Source: Modestobacter sp.
GTDB taxonomy: Bacteria > Actinomycetota > Actinomycetes > Mycobacteriales > Geodermatophilaceae
Direction: 5' to 3'
Assembly (NCBI GenBank): GCA_025963425.1
Contig: JAOPUQ010000009.1
Location: 1-43,850 of the forward strand
DNA: 43,850 bases
Each line of letters starts with the position of its first letter. Positions within the stretch are counted from its first letter, which is position 1. Below, one piece after another: positions 7,787 to 16,913 of this stretch. A program made the position numbers and the translations under genes. The notes beneath the pieces are model-generated. The model was not told the origin of the DNA. It did not search any database and saw nothing but the letters and a program-made list of their open reading frames with translations.

Positions 7787-10339
7787 CTAGGCCTCCGCCG
7801 CCACCACATCGAACAGCCGGACGTGCAACAGATACTCCCCCTCCCAGGTGAGCGGCCCGGTCAGCCGGATGCGCCCACCGGTGCCGGGCGCCTCCACCGT
7901 CTCCGACAGCGCCGCGAAGGCCGCTTCCTCGTCCGGCTCGACGGCGCGGGGCGCGGCCGCCCGGCGGTCCCATTGGATCTTCTGGCCCGCGGTGAGGGGG
8001 ACGAGCCGCACGGCCGGCCGGTGGCCGGCCGGCACCAGGTAGAGGCCGTTCTGCCGTGACTGCACCGCCCCGTCCAGCGACACCTCGAACCCGCGGATGC
8101 GGTAGCTCCCGTTCACCATGGCGCCGAACTGCTCGAGCCAGCGCTCCAGCGGCGGCAGCGCCTCGCCCTCGAAGAAGACCGTCGCGGTCGACGCCTCGGC
8201 ATCGGGAATGGGGTCGACACCCCCCACGCCCTCCAGGCTCAGCAACGCCTCGTGGGCTGCTCCCCAGCAGGCCCCGATGCCGTAGGGGCAGGTGCTCAGG
8301 ATCCCGACCACCGTGGGGATTCCCCGGGTCGCCTCCCGGACCGCTGCCCGCAGGGTGAGGGCGTCCTCGCGGGGCGCCTCGGCATGCGCCTGCACTGCTG
8401 CACGTGGCCCGTCCGCCTCCCGGGTGGGCACGGCGCGGCGAGCGGGGGCCGTGAGCTGGACGAACCGCGCCCTGGAAGGAACGCCCTGCTCGTTGAGCAG
8501 GAACAGCATGTAGAAGCCCGGCGGGCAGTCGTCGGGTGACGCCGGCGCCGTCACACGCAGGGTCCCGCCCCGTACCTCGTGGGCCAGGAACACGATGCGC
8601 TGGTGCATGTTGGTGCCGTGCGTGACCGACGACGGCGCCAGCAGGCTCACCCTCGTCACCGCGGCCACGTCGGGGCAGGTCACCTCGAACGTCTGGCCGT
8701 AGTCGACCGCCCCGGGCGCCGAGGTGATCTCCGGGCGGGCGCCGGCGAACAGGTACGGCGGCGAGAAGACCTGCGCGTCCCGATGGCTGTCGGCCGGATC
8801 ATTCTCCTGGTCCACGCCGCTCACCGGGCGGTACTCACCGCCGCCGGCGCTGAGTACCCGACCGTCCGGCAGCAGCACGGTCGTCGAGTGGTAGCAGCGG
8901 TCCACCCGCTCTGCCGTGAGCTCGGTCCACTGCCGGTTCGCCGGATCCCACAGCTCCGTGGTGTGCACCGGCCGGCCCGGCGTCAGGTCGTTGAACCCCG
9001 GCGCAGCGACATCCGGCCCGTCCCCGCCGCTGGTGCCTCCCGTGACGAGCACGGTCCCGTCCGGCAGGAGCGTGGCGTTGTGCTGGCGACGCCCCGTGTG
9101 CATCGGGGCGGCCTCGGCCCACTGCGGCGCGGCGGCGTGCACGTCCATCGTCCGTACCGCCGCCGTCGGCTCGTGCGTTCCCGGGTCGTTGCCGCCGCCG
9201 ATGTAGAGGAACTTCCCCGGCGCGTACTCGACGGACGGCGCGTAGTCCCGCAGGCCGTTGTTCCGCACTGCACCCCGTGTCCACCGGCCGCGGCCCCGGG
9301 GATCCAGCCACCAGCCCTGCGCCCGCGGCCCGGACATCAGGACGCTGTCCCCGGTGTGGGCGTGCATCCGCGGATAGAGATCGAACGAGCTGCCGTCGGG
9401 CAGGGACGCCAGCTCGGCCCATGAGCCGTCCCGCCACACCTGCGGGACCATGTTCGGCAGGATCTGGCCGTTGGCGAGGTACTGGCCGGAGAGCACGAGC
9501 ACACCGCCGTCGACCAGCGTGGTCGCCGTCGGGTACCACCGGCCGTGGTTCATGACCGACGTGGCCGACCAGGTGTTGGTCCGGTGGTCATACAGCGCAG
9601 CCTGGTCGAGGCCCTGGCTGTCCTTCCAGTGGCCGCCGACGACCAGCAGCCGGCCGTCGGGCAGGAAGCTGTGCCCGGAGCAGAAGAGGTTGATCGGGGT
9701 CCCGTCGGCCATGGTGGGCTTCGGCGTCTCCTGCACGTTTCCCGTGGCGGGGTCCCACACGAACGGCGTGCACTCGTGGACGTCGAGGGACTGGTCGGCC
9801 CGGTCCCGCCGCCCCCACATCAGGACCCTGCCGTCGGGCAGCAGGTGCGCGTGGACCGCCACGTTGGGCAACGGGAACACCGGGCCCCACAGGCCCTTCT
9901 GCGCGCTGGACTCGACGGGGAAGGTGAACGGCGTCGCCTGCGCCGCCGCCTCGTCCGCGGTCGTGGCCGACGTCGCGCCGGCCGCGTGCACGAACGTCGT
10001 CGCGTGGTCGTCGTAGGCGACCCGCAGGTAGTACTGGACGACGTCGCCGACGGCGAAGGTGTCCGCCGCCAGGGTGGCTGCGAAGTACTTGTTGTTGTCG
10101 GCGGTGCTGGCGAAGAGCAGCGGAGCCGACGTCCACCCGGCGTCCGAGCGGCGCCGGAAGAAGACGCTGCTGCCGGCCTGCAGCTGGTTGCCCGGATTCC
10201 CGTCGCCTCGGAACTGGTTGCCCGAGAGGATCGTCACGTCCGCGCCCGGCACCACGGCGCCGACGGGGTCACGCATGCCGGCGTGGCCGCGCGGCTCGGG
10301 GCTCAGCGGCAGGTGCCAGGCGTTGCCGAGCTCGGCCAT
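7787..10339 (-). CDS. Copper-radical oxidase (galactose/glyoxal oxidase type) with C-terminal extension
   Basis: An 850-residue protein from ATG 10339 (AAGGGACGGGAC upstream). Kelch-type repeats (LPDGRVL..GG) form a seven-bladed propeller, followed by a DUF1929-type domain to about residue 630. All expected copper and radical-cofactor residues are visible: Cys220 in NLFCSGHSF, Tyr269 in GRWYPTA, Tyr483-His484 in DRCYHSTT and His574 in VTHGTNMHQR. Family members oxidise alcohols or aldehydes and make H2O2. The first 120 residues form an extra beta-domain. Residues about 675-760 are unusual: STCPYGIGACWGAAHEALLS then strands, resembling a heavy-metal-associated fold with Cys684 and Cys691. No signal peptide is seen, although most relatives are secreted. 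It lies 104 bases downstream of a DyP peroxidase gene, a likely H2O2 user. Confidence 0.9.
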   Translation of the reverse strand: MAELGNAWHLPLSPEPRGHAGMRDPVGAVVPGADVTILSGNQFRGDGNPGNQLQAGSSVFFRRRSDAGWTSAPLLFASTADNNKYFAATLAADTFAVGDVVQYYLRVAYDDHATTFVHAAGATSATTADEAAAQATPFTFPVESSAQKGLWGPVFPLPNVAVHAHLLPDGRVLMWGRRDRADQSLDVHECTPFVWDPATGNVQETPKPTMADGTPINLFCSGHSFLPDGRLLVVGGHWKDSQGLDQAALYDHRTNTWSATSVMNHGRWYPTATTLVDGGVLVLSGQYLANGQILPNMVPQVWRDGSWAELASLPDGSSFDLYPRMHAHTGDSVLMSGPRAQGWWLDPRGRGRWTRGAVRNNGLRDYAPSVEYAPGKFLYIGGGNDPGTHEPTAAVRTMDVHAAAPQWAEAAPMHTGRRQHNATLLPDGTVLVTGGTSGGDGPDVAAPGFNDLTPGRPVHTTELWDPANRQWTELTAERVDRCYHSTTVLLPDGRVLSAGGGEYRPVSGVDQENDPADSHRDAQVFSPPYLFAGARPEITSAPGAVDYGQTFEVTCPDVAAVTRVSLLAPSSVTHGTNMHQRIVFLAHEVRGGTLRVTAPASPDDCPPGFYMLFLLNEQGVPSRARFVQLTAPARRAVPTREADGPRAAVQAHAEAPREDALTLRAAVREATRGIPTVVGILSTCPYGIGACWGAAHEALLSLEGVGGVDPIPDAEASTATVFFEGEALPPLERWLEQFGAMVNGSYRIRGFEVSLDGAVQSRQNGLYLVPAGHRPAVRLVPLTAGQKIQWDRRAAAPRAVEPDEEAAFAALSETVEAPGTGGRIRLTGPLTWEGEYLLHVRLFDVVAAEA

Positions 10340-10443
10340 GTCCCGTCCCTTCGATGAGGCGCTGCAGACGGACCGGGCCCGGACGGCTCCGTCCTCGGTT
10401 CCTCGCCGGTCTGGGTGCCGGCCCTACAGCCGATCCCGGGATG

Positions 10444-11946
10444 TCAGTGCAGCTCGCCCGTCGCCATCGCCAGCAGGGCCGGGATGGACGGCGTCACGGC
10501 GAAAAGGCTGCCCTGGGTCCGGACGAACCTGCGCAACTCCGGCAGCTCCGTGGTGGCGCCGCCGTCGGCGTGGAGGACGACCTTGCCGTCCACGCCGATG
10601 ACAGGGTCGGGACCGTCGGACCTGTCCGGGAAGTCGGCGTTGTTGACCCAGTACCTCTGCAGGAACTGGAACTGGTCCTCGATGCTCGCCTGGTAGCAGG
10701 CGAACACCAGGCCGCGCTCGCTGTCGATGCCGTGGCCGCGCCCGGCCGTCGGGTCGAATGCGGGCCCGAAGGGGATGCCGCGCCGCAGGATCCGGTGCTT
10801 GTTCGACTCCTCCTCCCCCACCGACGGCGGCGGCGCCTTGCGGGGATAGACCTTGCGGATGTGCGCGAAGCGCGGGCAGCGCAGGCCGTCGGCGTCGCTC
10901 TCGAACTCGAAGTCGTTGTCCTCCGTGCGCTGCCGGCCGCCGCGGATGTCCCTGTCCGGCGCCTTGTCCACCGGCGTGCCGCTGCGCCACCGCCCGACGA
11001 ACCGCGCGGCCAGGGCATCAGGCGACAGCCGCTGACGTTCCTCGTCGGTCATCCCCTCGTGGGTCCGTTCGACCTGCGACCACCAACCGGGGACGTCCTG
11101 CGCCAGGCGGCGGATGACGAGGAAGCTGCCGTCGAACAGCCACTCGGGAACCTTGCGGAACCGGCCGTCCTGGCCCGGATAACCGAGGACGAACTCACCG
11201 GCAGCGACGAGGTCGGTGCCGGGCTTGCCGTCGACCTGCTCGGGGTCATCGGGGTCGGCCGGATCGAAGCCGGTGACGCCGGGCTGGGAGATGCCGTCCT
11301 TGAACCCGAAGTGCTCCTGCCCTTTGTGCGGCCCGGGCAGGGTCGCCCCGGCCTGCTCGAAGACCACCAGCAGACCGTGGCGGGCCGCGTTCTCCCGCTG
11401 CCGCTGGACCTCCACGGTCAGGTCGTCGGACCGGTCGGCCGTGACGGTGAGCACCACGTGGATCTGCTGGTCGGAGCGGCCGAACACCCAGTTCTCCGGC
11501 CCCGAGTCGCCCGTGTCACCGAGCTCGTCGGCAGAGGCCGCGGCACCGTCCAGGAACAGCTGGCCTCCCGGGTCGACGCCGTCGGCCCGCAACTGCTCCG
11601 CCGCGTCCGGCGCCAGCACCACCAGGCCCGGCGCCGTGAGGCTCACGCTGACCCAGACGGCGGACAGGTGCTCGGGATCGCTGCCGCTCAGGCGCAGCGC
11701 CCTCGAGTAGGCCTGGTTGAACGTGGCCACCTGCGCGGTCGTGGCGATGCGCGGCAGTGTCCCGTGCAGCCACGCCCGCCCCTGCTCGGCCGAGGGGAGC
11801 TGCAGGAAGAGCATCGTCTGGACGTCCTTGTTGAAGGCCGCCAGCACGTTGCCCTGGATGGCCGTGGAGGTGCGGAGTTCGTCACCTTGCGCGGCCGGCC
11901 GGGGGCCCGGTAGGTCCGGAGCCGGCCTGTCCTGGGTGAGGGTCAC
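10444..11946 (-). CDS. DyP-type heme peroxidase (second copy)
   Basis: A 500-residue DyP peroxidase starting at GTG 11946 with AGGAGCATCCC upstream. The signature QEHFGFKDGISQPG holds catalytic Asp217, and the proximal histidine is in RCPRFAHIRKVYPR (His362). SNKHRILRRGIPFGP carries the distal arginine, and GLVFACYQASIEDQFQFLQR is the conserved C-terminal block. It is clearly different in sequence from the DyP at 6268-7683, so they are not a recent tandem copy. No export signal is obvious. It is upstream of the copper-radical oxidase on the same strand. The oxidase should make the H2O2 that this enzyme consumes, so a coupled oxidase/peroxidase pair is likely. The promoter is probably in the 138 bases after the DinB-like gene. 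Confidence 0.95.
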   Translation of the reverse strand: MTLTQDRPAPDLPGPRPAAQGDELRTSTAIQGNVLAAFNKDVQTMLFLQLPSAEQGRAWLHGTLPRIATTAQVATFNQAYSRALRLSGSDPEHLSAVWVSVSLTAPGLVVLAPDAAEQLRADGVDPGGQLFLDGAAASADELGDTGDSGPENWVFGRSDQQIHVVLTVTADRSDDLTVEVQRQRENAARHGLLVVFEQAGATLPGPHKGQEHFGFKDGISQPGVTGFDPADPDDPEQVDGKPGTDLVAAGEFVLGYPGQDGRFRKVPEWLFDGSFLVIRRLAQDVPGWWSQVERTHEGMTDEERQRLSPDALAARFVGRWRSGTPVDKAPDRDIRGGRQRTEDNDFEFESDADGLRCPRFAHIRKVYPRKAPPPSVGEEESNKHRILRRGIPFGPAFDPTAGRGHGIDSERGLVFACYQASIEDQFQFLQRYWVNNADFPDRSDGPDPVIGVDGKVVLHADGGATTELPELRRFVRTQGSLFAVTPSIPALLAMATGELH

Positions 11947-12084
11947 GGGATGCTCCTGAGAACTGGGGTGTCAGGTCGGGCGAGCGATCTTCCGGACTCC
12001 TTGCTGACGGGACGCCATGAGCGCTACAGGGCCGCACCCATCCAATCGCCGCAGTGTCACTGCCCCGTCACCCTCGTCACCGGA

Positions 12085-12621
12085 CTACTCGCCGGTGAGC
12101 CCGTCCACCGATTCCCGGAGGAGGTCGGCGTGGCCGTTGTGCCGGGCGTACTCCTCGATCATGTGGACCACGATCCAGCGCAGGCTGGGCGAGTTCCCGT
12201 CCGGCCAGGCCTGCCGGGCCAGCCGCTCCAGGCCGCCGTCGGCCAGCGCCTCCGCGATCAGCGAGTGGGAACGGGCCACGGCGTCCTGCCAGAGCGCATG
12301 GAGCTGCTCAGGGGCGTCCTCGGCGGCCGAGTGCCAATCCCAGACGGGGTCCTGCCAGTCCACCGTGTCCCACGGGGGCTGCGGGTCCCGGCCGTGCAGT
12401 CGGCGGCCGAACCAGTGGTCCTCGACGTAGCCCAGGTGCTTCAGCAAGCCACCCAGGGTCATCGACGAGGTGCCGACGGTCGCGCTGAGACCGGCTGCGT
12501 CCAGTCCCCCGCACTTCCACGCGAATGTCGCGCGCTGGAAGTCCAGGAAGCCCAGGAGGGTGGCGGTCTCGTCGCCGGCGAGGGGAGGTTCGGGGCGGCC
12601 CTGCTCGTCCAGGTCGGTCAT
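12085..12621 (-). CDS. DinB-family protein (DUF664)
   Basis: A 178-residue protein from ATG 12621; a GTG at 12663 would add 14 residues, and neither start has a strong ribosome binding site. The four-helix DinB/YfiT-like fold is suggested by the metal-type histidines in GGLLKHLGYVEDHWFGRRL and VVHMIEEYARHNGHADLLRE. In actinobacteria DUF664 proteins are usually assigned to the DinB superfamily, whose characterised members include thiol (mycothiol or bacillithiol) transferases. The substrate here is unknown. Upstream on the same strand is a 52-residue acidic protein; downstream is the DyP/oxidase pair. Confidence 0.85.
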   Translation of the reverse strand: MTDLDEQGRPEPPLAGDETATLLGFLDFQRATFAWKCGGLDAAGLSATVGTSSMTLGGLLKHLGYVEDHWFGRRLHGRDPQPPWDTVDWQDPVWDWHSAAEDAPEQLHALWQDAVARSHSLIAEALADGGLERLARQAWPDGNSPSLRWIVVHMIEEYARHNGHADLLRESVDGLTGE

Positions 12622-12714
12622 GGGCGGCGAATCTAGCGACGGGACGACGTCGAAGGCCACCACTCGGTGGGACGCAGCCCGGGGCGCGACCGACGCCGTG
12701 CGCCGCCAGGCGGG

Positions 12715-12873
12715 TCACTGGGTGGGTTCGTCCTCCGCGCCCATTGCTTCGTCCACGGAGGTCTCGCCACTGGTGCGGCCACCGCCGGACTGTCGGACGT
12801 CCTTGCCGGTGCTGGCTTGCGAGCTCTCGTCCTCGTCGACGGACGGGCGCGGCTGATTCGGCTGCTCGGTCAT
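12715..12873 (-). CDS. Small acidic, probably disordered protein
   Basis: A 52-residue frame, MTEQPNQPRPSVDEDESSQA... ending EDEPTQ, starting at ATG 12871-12873 with the near-perfect AGGAGGTCCTG ribosome binding site. It is rich in Ser, Glu, Asp, Gln and Gly with almost no hydrophobic residues, so it should be unfolded and soluble. No family is recognised. The coding frame runs on upstream in arginine-rich sequence, but the Shine-Dalgarno sequence marks the true start. It is divergent from the selenium-binding protein gene, with about 290 bases between them. Confidence 0.6.
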   Translation of the reverse strand: MTEQPNQPRPSVDEDESSQASTGKDVRQSGGGRTSGETSVDEAMGAEDEPTQ

Positions 12874-13164
12874 CAGGACCTCCTCGTGGTGCTCGTGCAC
12901 CGGAGCCGCTGCTGTGCCCGTCGCGCTGTGCTGACGGTGCGAGCGACCCGACCGAGGGGTTCCCGGCGACAGGTGGCTCAACCCTGATCCGGACGCGACC
13001 CTCGGCCGCCGGGCCTCCGCGTCGCGGCGCCGCGCCGGCCGGACCCCTTCCCCCGGGAGCGGCAGCGCGGAATGCTCCGGTCCACGACCGGGCGCTGCCC
13101 GAGCCGCCGCTGTCACCACGGGGACCTCCGCGCCGACCGAGCGCGTCCGACGAGTGGAGAGACG

Positions 13165-14592
13165 ATGAGCGAGTCCACAGCGACGATGGATCCGACCTTC
13201 TACCGCAGCCCGAGCGAGGCGATCGAGGCGCCGCGGGAGGAGTTGGCCTACGTGGTCGCCTTCGACCGCGCGGGGCAGCGGGCGGACGCACTCACCGTGA
13301 TCGACGTCGACCCCGGGTCGGCCGGGTACGGCCGCGTGGTCGGTTGGTCCGACCTGCCGACCGTCGGCGACGAGTTGCACCACTTCGGCTGGAACGCCTG
13401 CTCCAGCGCCCTGAAGCACGAGGGGCACGACATGGGCGGCGACGGCCTCCAGCGCCGCTACCTGCTCCTGCCGGGCCTGCGCAGCTCGCGCATCCACGTC
13501 TACGACACCCAGCCCGACCCCCGTTCCCCCCGGCTGCACAAGACCATCGAGGCCGGTGAGCTGGCGGGCAAGGCCGGCTACTCACGGCCGCACACGCTGC
13601 ACTGCGGGCCGGACGGCGTCTTCCTCACCTGCCTGGGCAGCGGGAACGGCGCCGGTGCCGACGGTCCGGGCGGCATCGCGTTGCTCGACCACAGCACATT
13701 CGACGTGCTGCGGGCGTGGGAGACCGACCGGGGCCCGCAGTACCTGGCCTACGACGCCTGGTGGCACCTCAACCAGAACACGCTGATCTCCAGCGAGTGG
13801 GGCACCCCGTCCATGATCGAGGACGGCCTGGTGCCCGAGCTGCTGCTCGGCCAGAAGTACGGCCACCGCCTGCACTTCTGGGACCTCGCCACGGGCACCA
13901 ACCGGACGACGGTCGACCTCGGCGCCGAGCACCAGATGGTGCTGGAGCTGCGGCCCTCCCACGACCCCGAGGCGACGTGGGGGTTCGCCGGCGTCGTGAT
14001 CTCCACGGCCGACCTCTCCGCCTCGGTGTGGCGCTGGCACCGCGAGGGCACCGAGTGGCAGGTCGACAAGGTCATCACCATCCCGGCCGAGCCGGCCGAC
14101 CCCGCGGACCTCCCGCCGGCCCTGCAGCCGTTCGCCGCCGTCCCGCCACTGGTCAGCGACATCGACCTGTCCGTCGACGACCGGATGCTGTACGTCTCCT
14201 GCTGGGGCACCGGTGAGCTCAAGCAGTTCGACGTCTCCGACCCCGCCCAGCCCCGCGAGGTCGGATCGGTCCACCTCGGCGGGATCGTCCGCCGCGCGGC
14301 GCACCCGGCCGCGCCGTCGGAGCCGCTGGGCGGGGGCCCGCAGATGGTGGAGATCAGCCGGGACGGCCGGCGCATCTACCTGACCAACTCGCTGTACGGC
14401 ACCTGGGACGACCAGTTCTACCCCGACGGCGTCGGGGCCTGGATGGCGAAGATCGACACCGACCCAGCCACCGGCGGGCTCACCATGGACGAACGATTCT
14501 TCCCGCACGGCGATGAGTTCCGCGGTCTCCGGGTGCACCAGGTACGCCTGCAGGGAGGGGACGCGTCCTCCGACTCCTACTGCTACCGCTGA
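13165..14592 (+). CDS. Selenium-binding protein 56 / methanethiol oxidase family
   Basis: A 475-residue SBP56 protein from ATG 13165 (GGAGAGACG upstream). Family hallmarks are DELHHFGWNACSS near residues 70-80, SRPHTLHCGPDGVFLTCLGS, GAEHQMVLELRPSHDP, the propeller strand VDDRMLYVSCWGTGELKQFD and the C-terminal VHQVRLQGG. Bacterial members (MtoX) are reported as copper-dependent methanethiol oxidases giving formaldehyde, H2S and H2O2; the human member is SELENBP1. Cys79 corresponds to the first cysteine of the usual CSSC motif, but the second position is Ala here. No signal peptide is visible, unlike the periplasmic MtoX. The gene stands alone, convergent with the antiporter gene. Confidence 0.9.
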   Translation: MSESTATMDPTFYRSPSEAIEAPREELAYVVAFDRAGQRADALTVIDVDPGSAGYGRVVGWSDLPTVGDELHHFGWNACSSALKHEGHDMGGDGLQRRYLLLPGLRSSRIHVYDTQPDPRSPRLHKTIEAGELAGKAGYSRPHTLHCGPDGVFLTCLGSGNGAGADGPGGIALLDHSTFDVLRAWETDRGPQYLAYDAWWHLNQNTLISSEWGTPSMIEDGLVPELLLGQKYGHRLHFWDLATGTNRTTVDLGAEHQMVLELRPSHDPEATWGFAGVVISTADLSASVWRWHREGTEWQVDKVITIPAEPADPADLPPALQPFAAVPPLVSDIDLSVDDRMLYVSCWGTGELKQFDVSDPAQPREVGSVHLGGIVRRAAHPAAPSEPLGGGPQMVEISRDGRRIYLTNSLYGTWDDQFYPDGVGAWMAKIDTDPATGGLTMDERFFPHGDEFRGLRVHQVRLQGGDASSDSYCYR

Positions 14593-14627
14593 CCCCTGGC
14601 GCAGCAGTCGGCGAGCAGCACGGGACG

Positions 14628-15831
14628 TCACTCGCCGGGCGGCGCGTCCGGGCTCCCCTGTGCCTCCGGGACGGGCGGCTCCGGCCGCTGCAGGGCGACG
14701 GCCGGTGCGGGCAGCAGGAGCACGGTGAGCACACCGGCGCCCACCAGCGCCGCGGCGTTCTCCCGCAGCATCCGTCCCGTTCCGCACGCCGATCTCGGCC
14801 AGGGCCACGAGCACGGGCAGCGCCGTCGCCGTCACCACGGCAGTCTGTGTGCGCTCGCGCCGGCTCAGCACGCCTCGGTACACCAGCAACGCAGGCAGAC
14901 CGCGGACCGCGAGCATCCGCAGGAAGAACAGGACGACGCGCAGCGGGGCCTGGCCCATGGAGTGCAGGTCGAGGCTCATCCCCGAGTACACGAAGAAGAC
15001 CGGGATGAAGAACCCGTAACCGACGGCGTCCAGCTTGGCGTCCAGGACGGGCGCGGTCCGTCCCGCCCAGCGGCGGAGAACGACGCCGGCGAGGAAGGCG
15101 CCGAGCACGGCGTCCAGGTGGACCCGGCCGGTGACGGCGATCAGCATGAGCAGCAGCAGGATCGCTCCGCGCAGCGTGATCTGGGCGGTCTCGTGCTGGC
15201 CGCGGGAGATGACCGAGGCCAGCCGGCCCCCGGGCCGCACCAGCCGTGAGCCCAGACTCAGCGCCCCGGCCAGGACCGCGACGCCGCCGAGCGAGAGAAG
15301 GGCGATGAACCGGTTCTGCGCTCCGAGGAACACCGCGATCGCCAGGACCGGGAACAGCTCCCCCACCGCCCCCGCCGCCATCAGGTGGCCGCCGAGGCGG
15401 CCGCGCAGCAACCCCCGCTCCCGCAGCACGGGCAGCAGGGTCCCGAGCGCAGTCGTCGTCAGCCCCAGGGCGACCGGCACGAACGCACGGACGATCCCCA
15501 CGGCCGCGAGAACTCCCACCACGCCGAGGGCGAGCACGACCGACACCAGCCACGCGGCTACCGCTCGTCGGCCGGCGTCCTGGCCGAACAGCCGCAGGTC
15601 GACTTCGTAGCCGGCCAGCAGGAACACGAAGCCCACACCGACGTCGGCCAGAACCTGGACATCACCCGACGTGCCCAGGCCGAGGACGTGCGGGCCGATC
15701 AGGATCCCCCCGGCCAGGAGCAGGACCACCTGCGGTAGCCGGAGCCATGGCAGCAGCCCGACGACCAGCGGAGCCAGCAGCGCGGCGACGGCGACGGCGA
15801 CCAGGGAGGCCACCCCGATCGAACCGTCCAC
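14628..15831 (-). pseudogene. CPA2-type cation/proton antiporter, frameshifted near its 3' end
   Basis: A Kef/NhaS3-like membrane antiporter. From GTG 15831 (GGAGGACGGGGACC upstream) about 352 residues read normally with ten or so transmembrane segments, including LPQVVLLLAGGILIGPHVLG, FVFLLAGYEVDL and YGFFIPVFFVYSGMSLD. At ALAEIGVRNGT the frame breaks near 14772. One base too many sends it into a long meaningless frame antisense to the neighbouring gene. Removing that base restores MLRENAAALVGAGVLTVLLL and a stop at 14628, which is exactly the expected last helix and a short tail. No regulatory RCK/TrkA-N domain follows. Either the gene is newly broken or this is an assembly indel. Confidence 0.8.
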
Positions 15832-16027
15832 CCGGTCCCCGTCCTCCGCGCCTGGTCCGGCGTGGCCCGGAGTCTGCCCACCTCCGGGTGCCCGGTCCAG
15901 GGTCCGCCGAGACCACCGCCCACCGGGTCGGCTCCGGGGACAGGGCCCACGCCCCGACCCGCGCCCTCGGCCGGTTGACAGCTGCAGGACGATCGGGACG
16001 TGGCCGTCGGTCCAGGCGGGAGGACCG

Positions 16028-16786
16028 GTGTCGGGCATCGATCCGGAGCTCGTCCCGGTGCTGGGAGGACGCCGCGCGCTCGTTGCCTGCATGCTGGCGG
16101 CGTTCCTGGTGACCTTCCTGGCCACCCGATTGATCACCCGGGCGATCCGGCGCGGGGGCGGGCCGTTCCGTGACGCGAGCGTCGGCGGCGTCCACCTGCA
16201 CCACGAGGTGTATGGGATCTTCCTGCTGCTGGGCACCGGAACGGCGGAGTTCACCTACCGGCCCGGGCCGCCATGGGTGTACCTGCTCGCCGGCCTGTTC
16301 GGGGCCGGGGCGGCCCTGACCCTCGACGAGTTCGCGTTGTGGCTGCGCCTGGAGGACGTGTACTGGACCCGGGAGGGCCGCAGCTCCATCGACGCCGTCC
16401 TCATCGCGCTGATCGTCGGCGGTTTGCTGCTGGTGGGCGCCAATCCCTTCGACGGGGACGAGGCCGCCGGCGAGCTGCCCTTCGCGATGGTGATCGCCGT
16501 CAACCTCGTGTTCGCGCTCGTCACCATCCTCAAGGGCAGGGTCGTGGTCGGGGTGATCGGGGTGTTCCTGCCGGTGGTCTCGGTCGTCGGAGCGGTCCGG
16601 CTGGCCCGGCCCCGCTCACCCTGGGCCCGCCGGCGATATCCGCCCGGCTCGGGCCGCTGGCGGCGGTCTCACGCCCGGTTCCCGACCGGCCGACGGACCC
16701 GCTGGGACGCGTTGGTGGACCTCTTCGCCGAGGTGCCGCCACCGCAACGGCCGGGTGTGGTGGGCGCCCCGGACCGCGAGCGCTAG
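16028..16786 (+). CDS. Integral membrane protein, unknown function
   Basis: A 252-residue protein from GTG 16028, with GGGAGGACCG just upstream. It has about five transmembrane segments: residues 17-37 (ACMLAAFLVTFLATRLI), the HLHHEVYGIFLLLGTG stretch near 55-75, WVYLLAGLFGAGAALTLDEF, SIDAVLIALIVGGLLLVGA and the last pair near 155-190. The final 50 residues are basic and cytosolic. The histidine-rich GGVHLHHEVYGI motif and TLDEFALWL inside membrane segments suggest a conserved polar site, but I cannot assign a function. It is divergent from the antiporter gene (196 bases apart) and convergent with the MFS gene. Confidence 0.78.
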   Translation: MSGIDPELVPVLGGRRALVACMLAAFLVTFLATRLITRAIRRGGGPFRDASVGGVHLHHEVYGIFLLLGTGTAEFTYRPGPPWVYLLAGLFGAGAALTLDEFALWLRLEDVYWTREGRSSIDAVLIALIVGGLLLVGANPFDGDEAAGELPFAMVIAVNLVFALVTILKGRVVVGVIGVFLPVVSVVGAVRLARPRSPWARRRYPPGSGRWRRSHARFPTGRRTRWDALVDLFAEVPPPQRPGVVGAPDRER

Positions 16787-16913
16787 GTCACAGCGGGCCG
16801 GATCCGCGGCGAGGGTGGCCGGGCAACCGGCTCCGCGCTCTCGTGCGGCAGCCGGCGCTCGGCCAGGCGCTCGAGCAGGCCGGCGCCGAGCTTCACGACG
16901 AGCGTGTCCTTCC

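Noticed and set aside
10354..11913. 519-residue plus-strand open frame
   Set aside because: Exactly antisense to the DyP peroxidase with heme and GxxDG motifs; composition is typical of a shadow frame.
12060..12090. CACCGG...CCGGTG hairpin at the DinB-like gene stop
   Set aside because: Overlaps coding sequence, long loop and no T-run; such short repeats are expected in DNA this GC-rich.
13582..14627. Long continuation of the antiporter frame
   Set aside because: Read-through after a one-base shift, fully antisense to the selenium-binding gene, with no protein-like features.
16783..16896. Minus-strand 37-codon frame reading VKLGAGLLERLAERRLPHES
   Set aside because: Looks mildly protein-like and follows the MFS stop, but the ribosome binding site is too far and it overlaps the end of the opposite gene; too weak to call.
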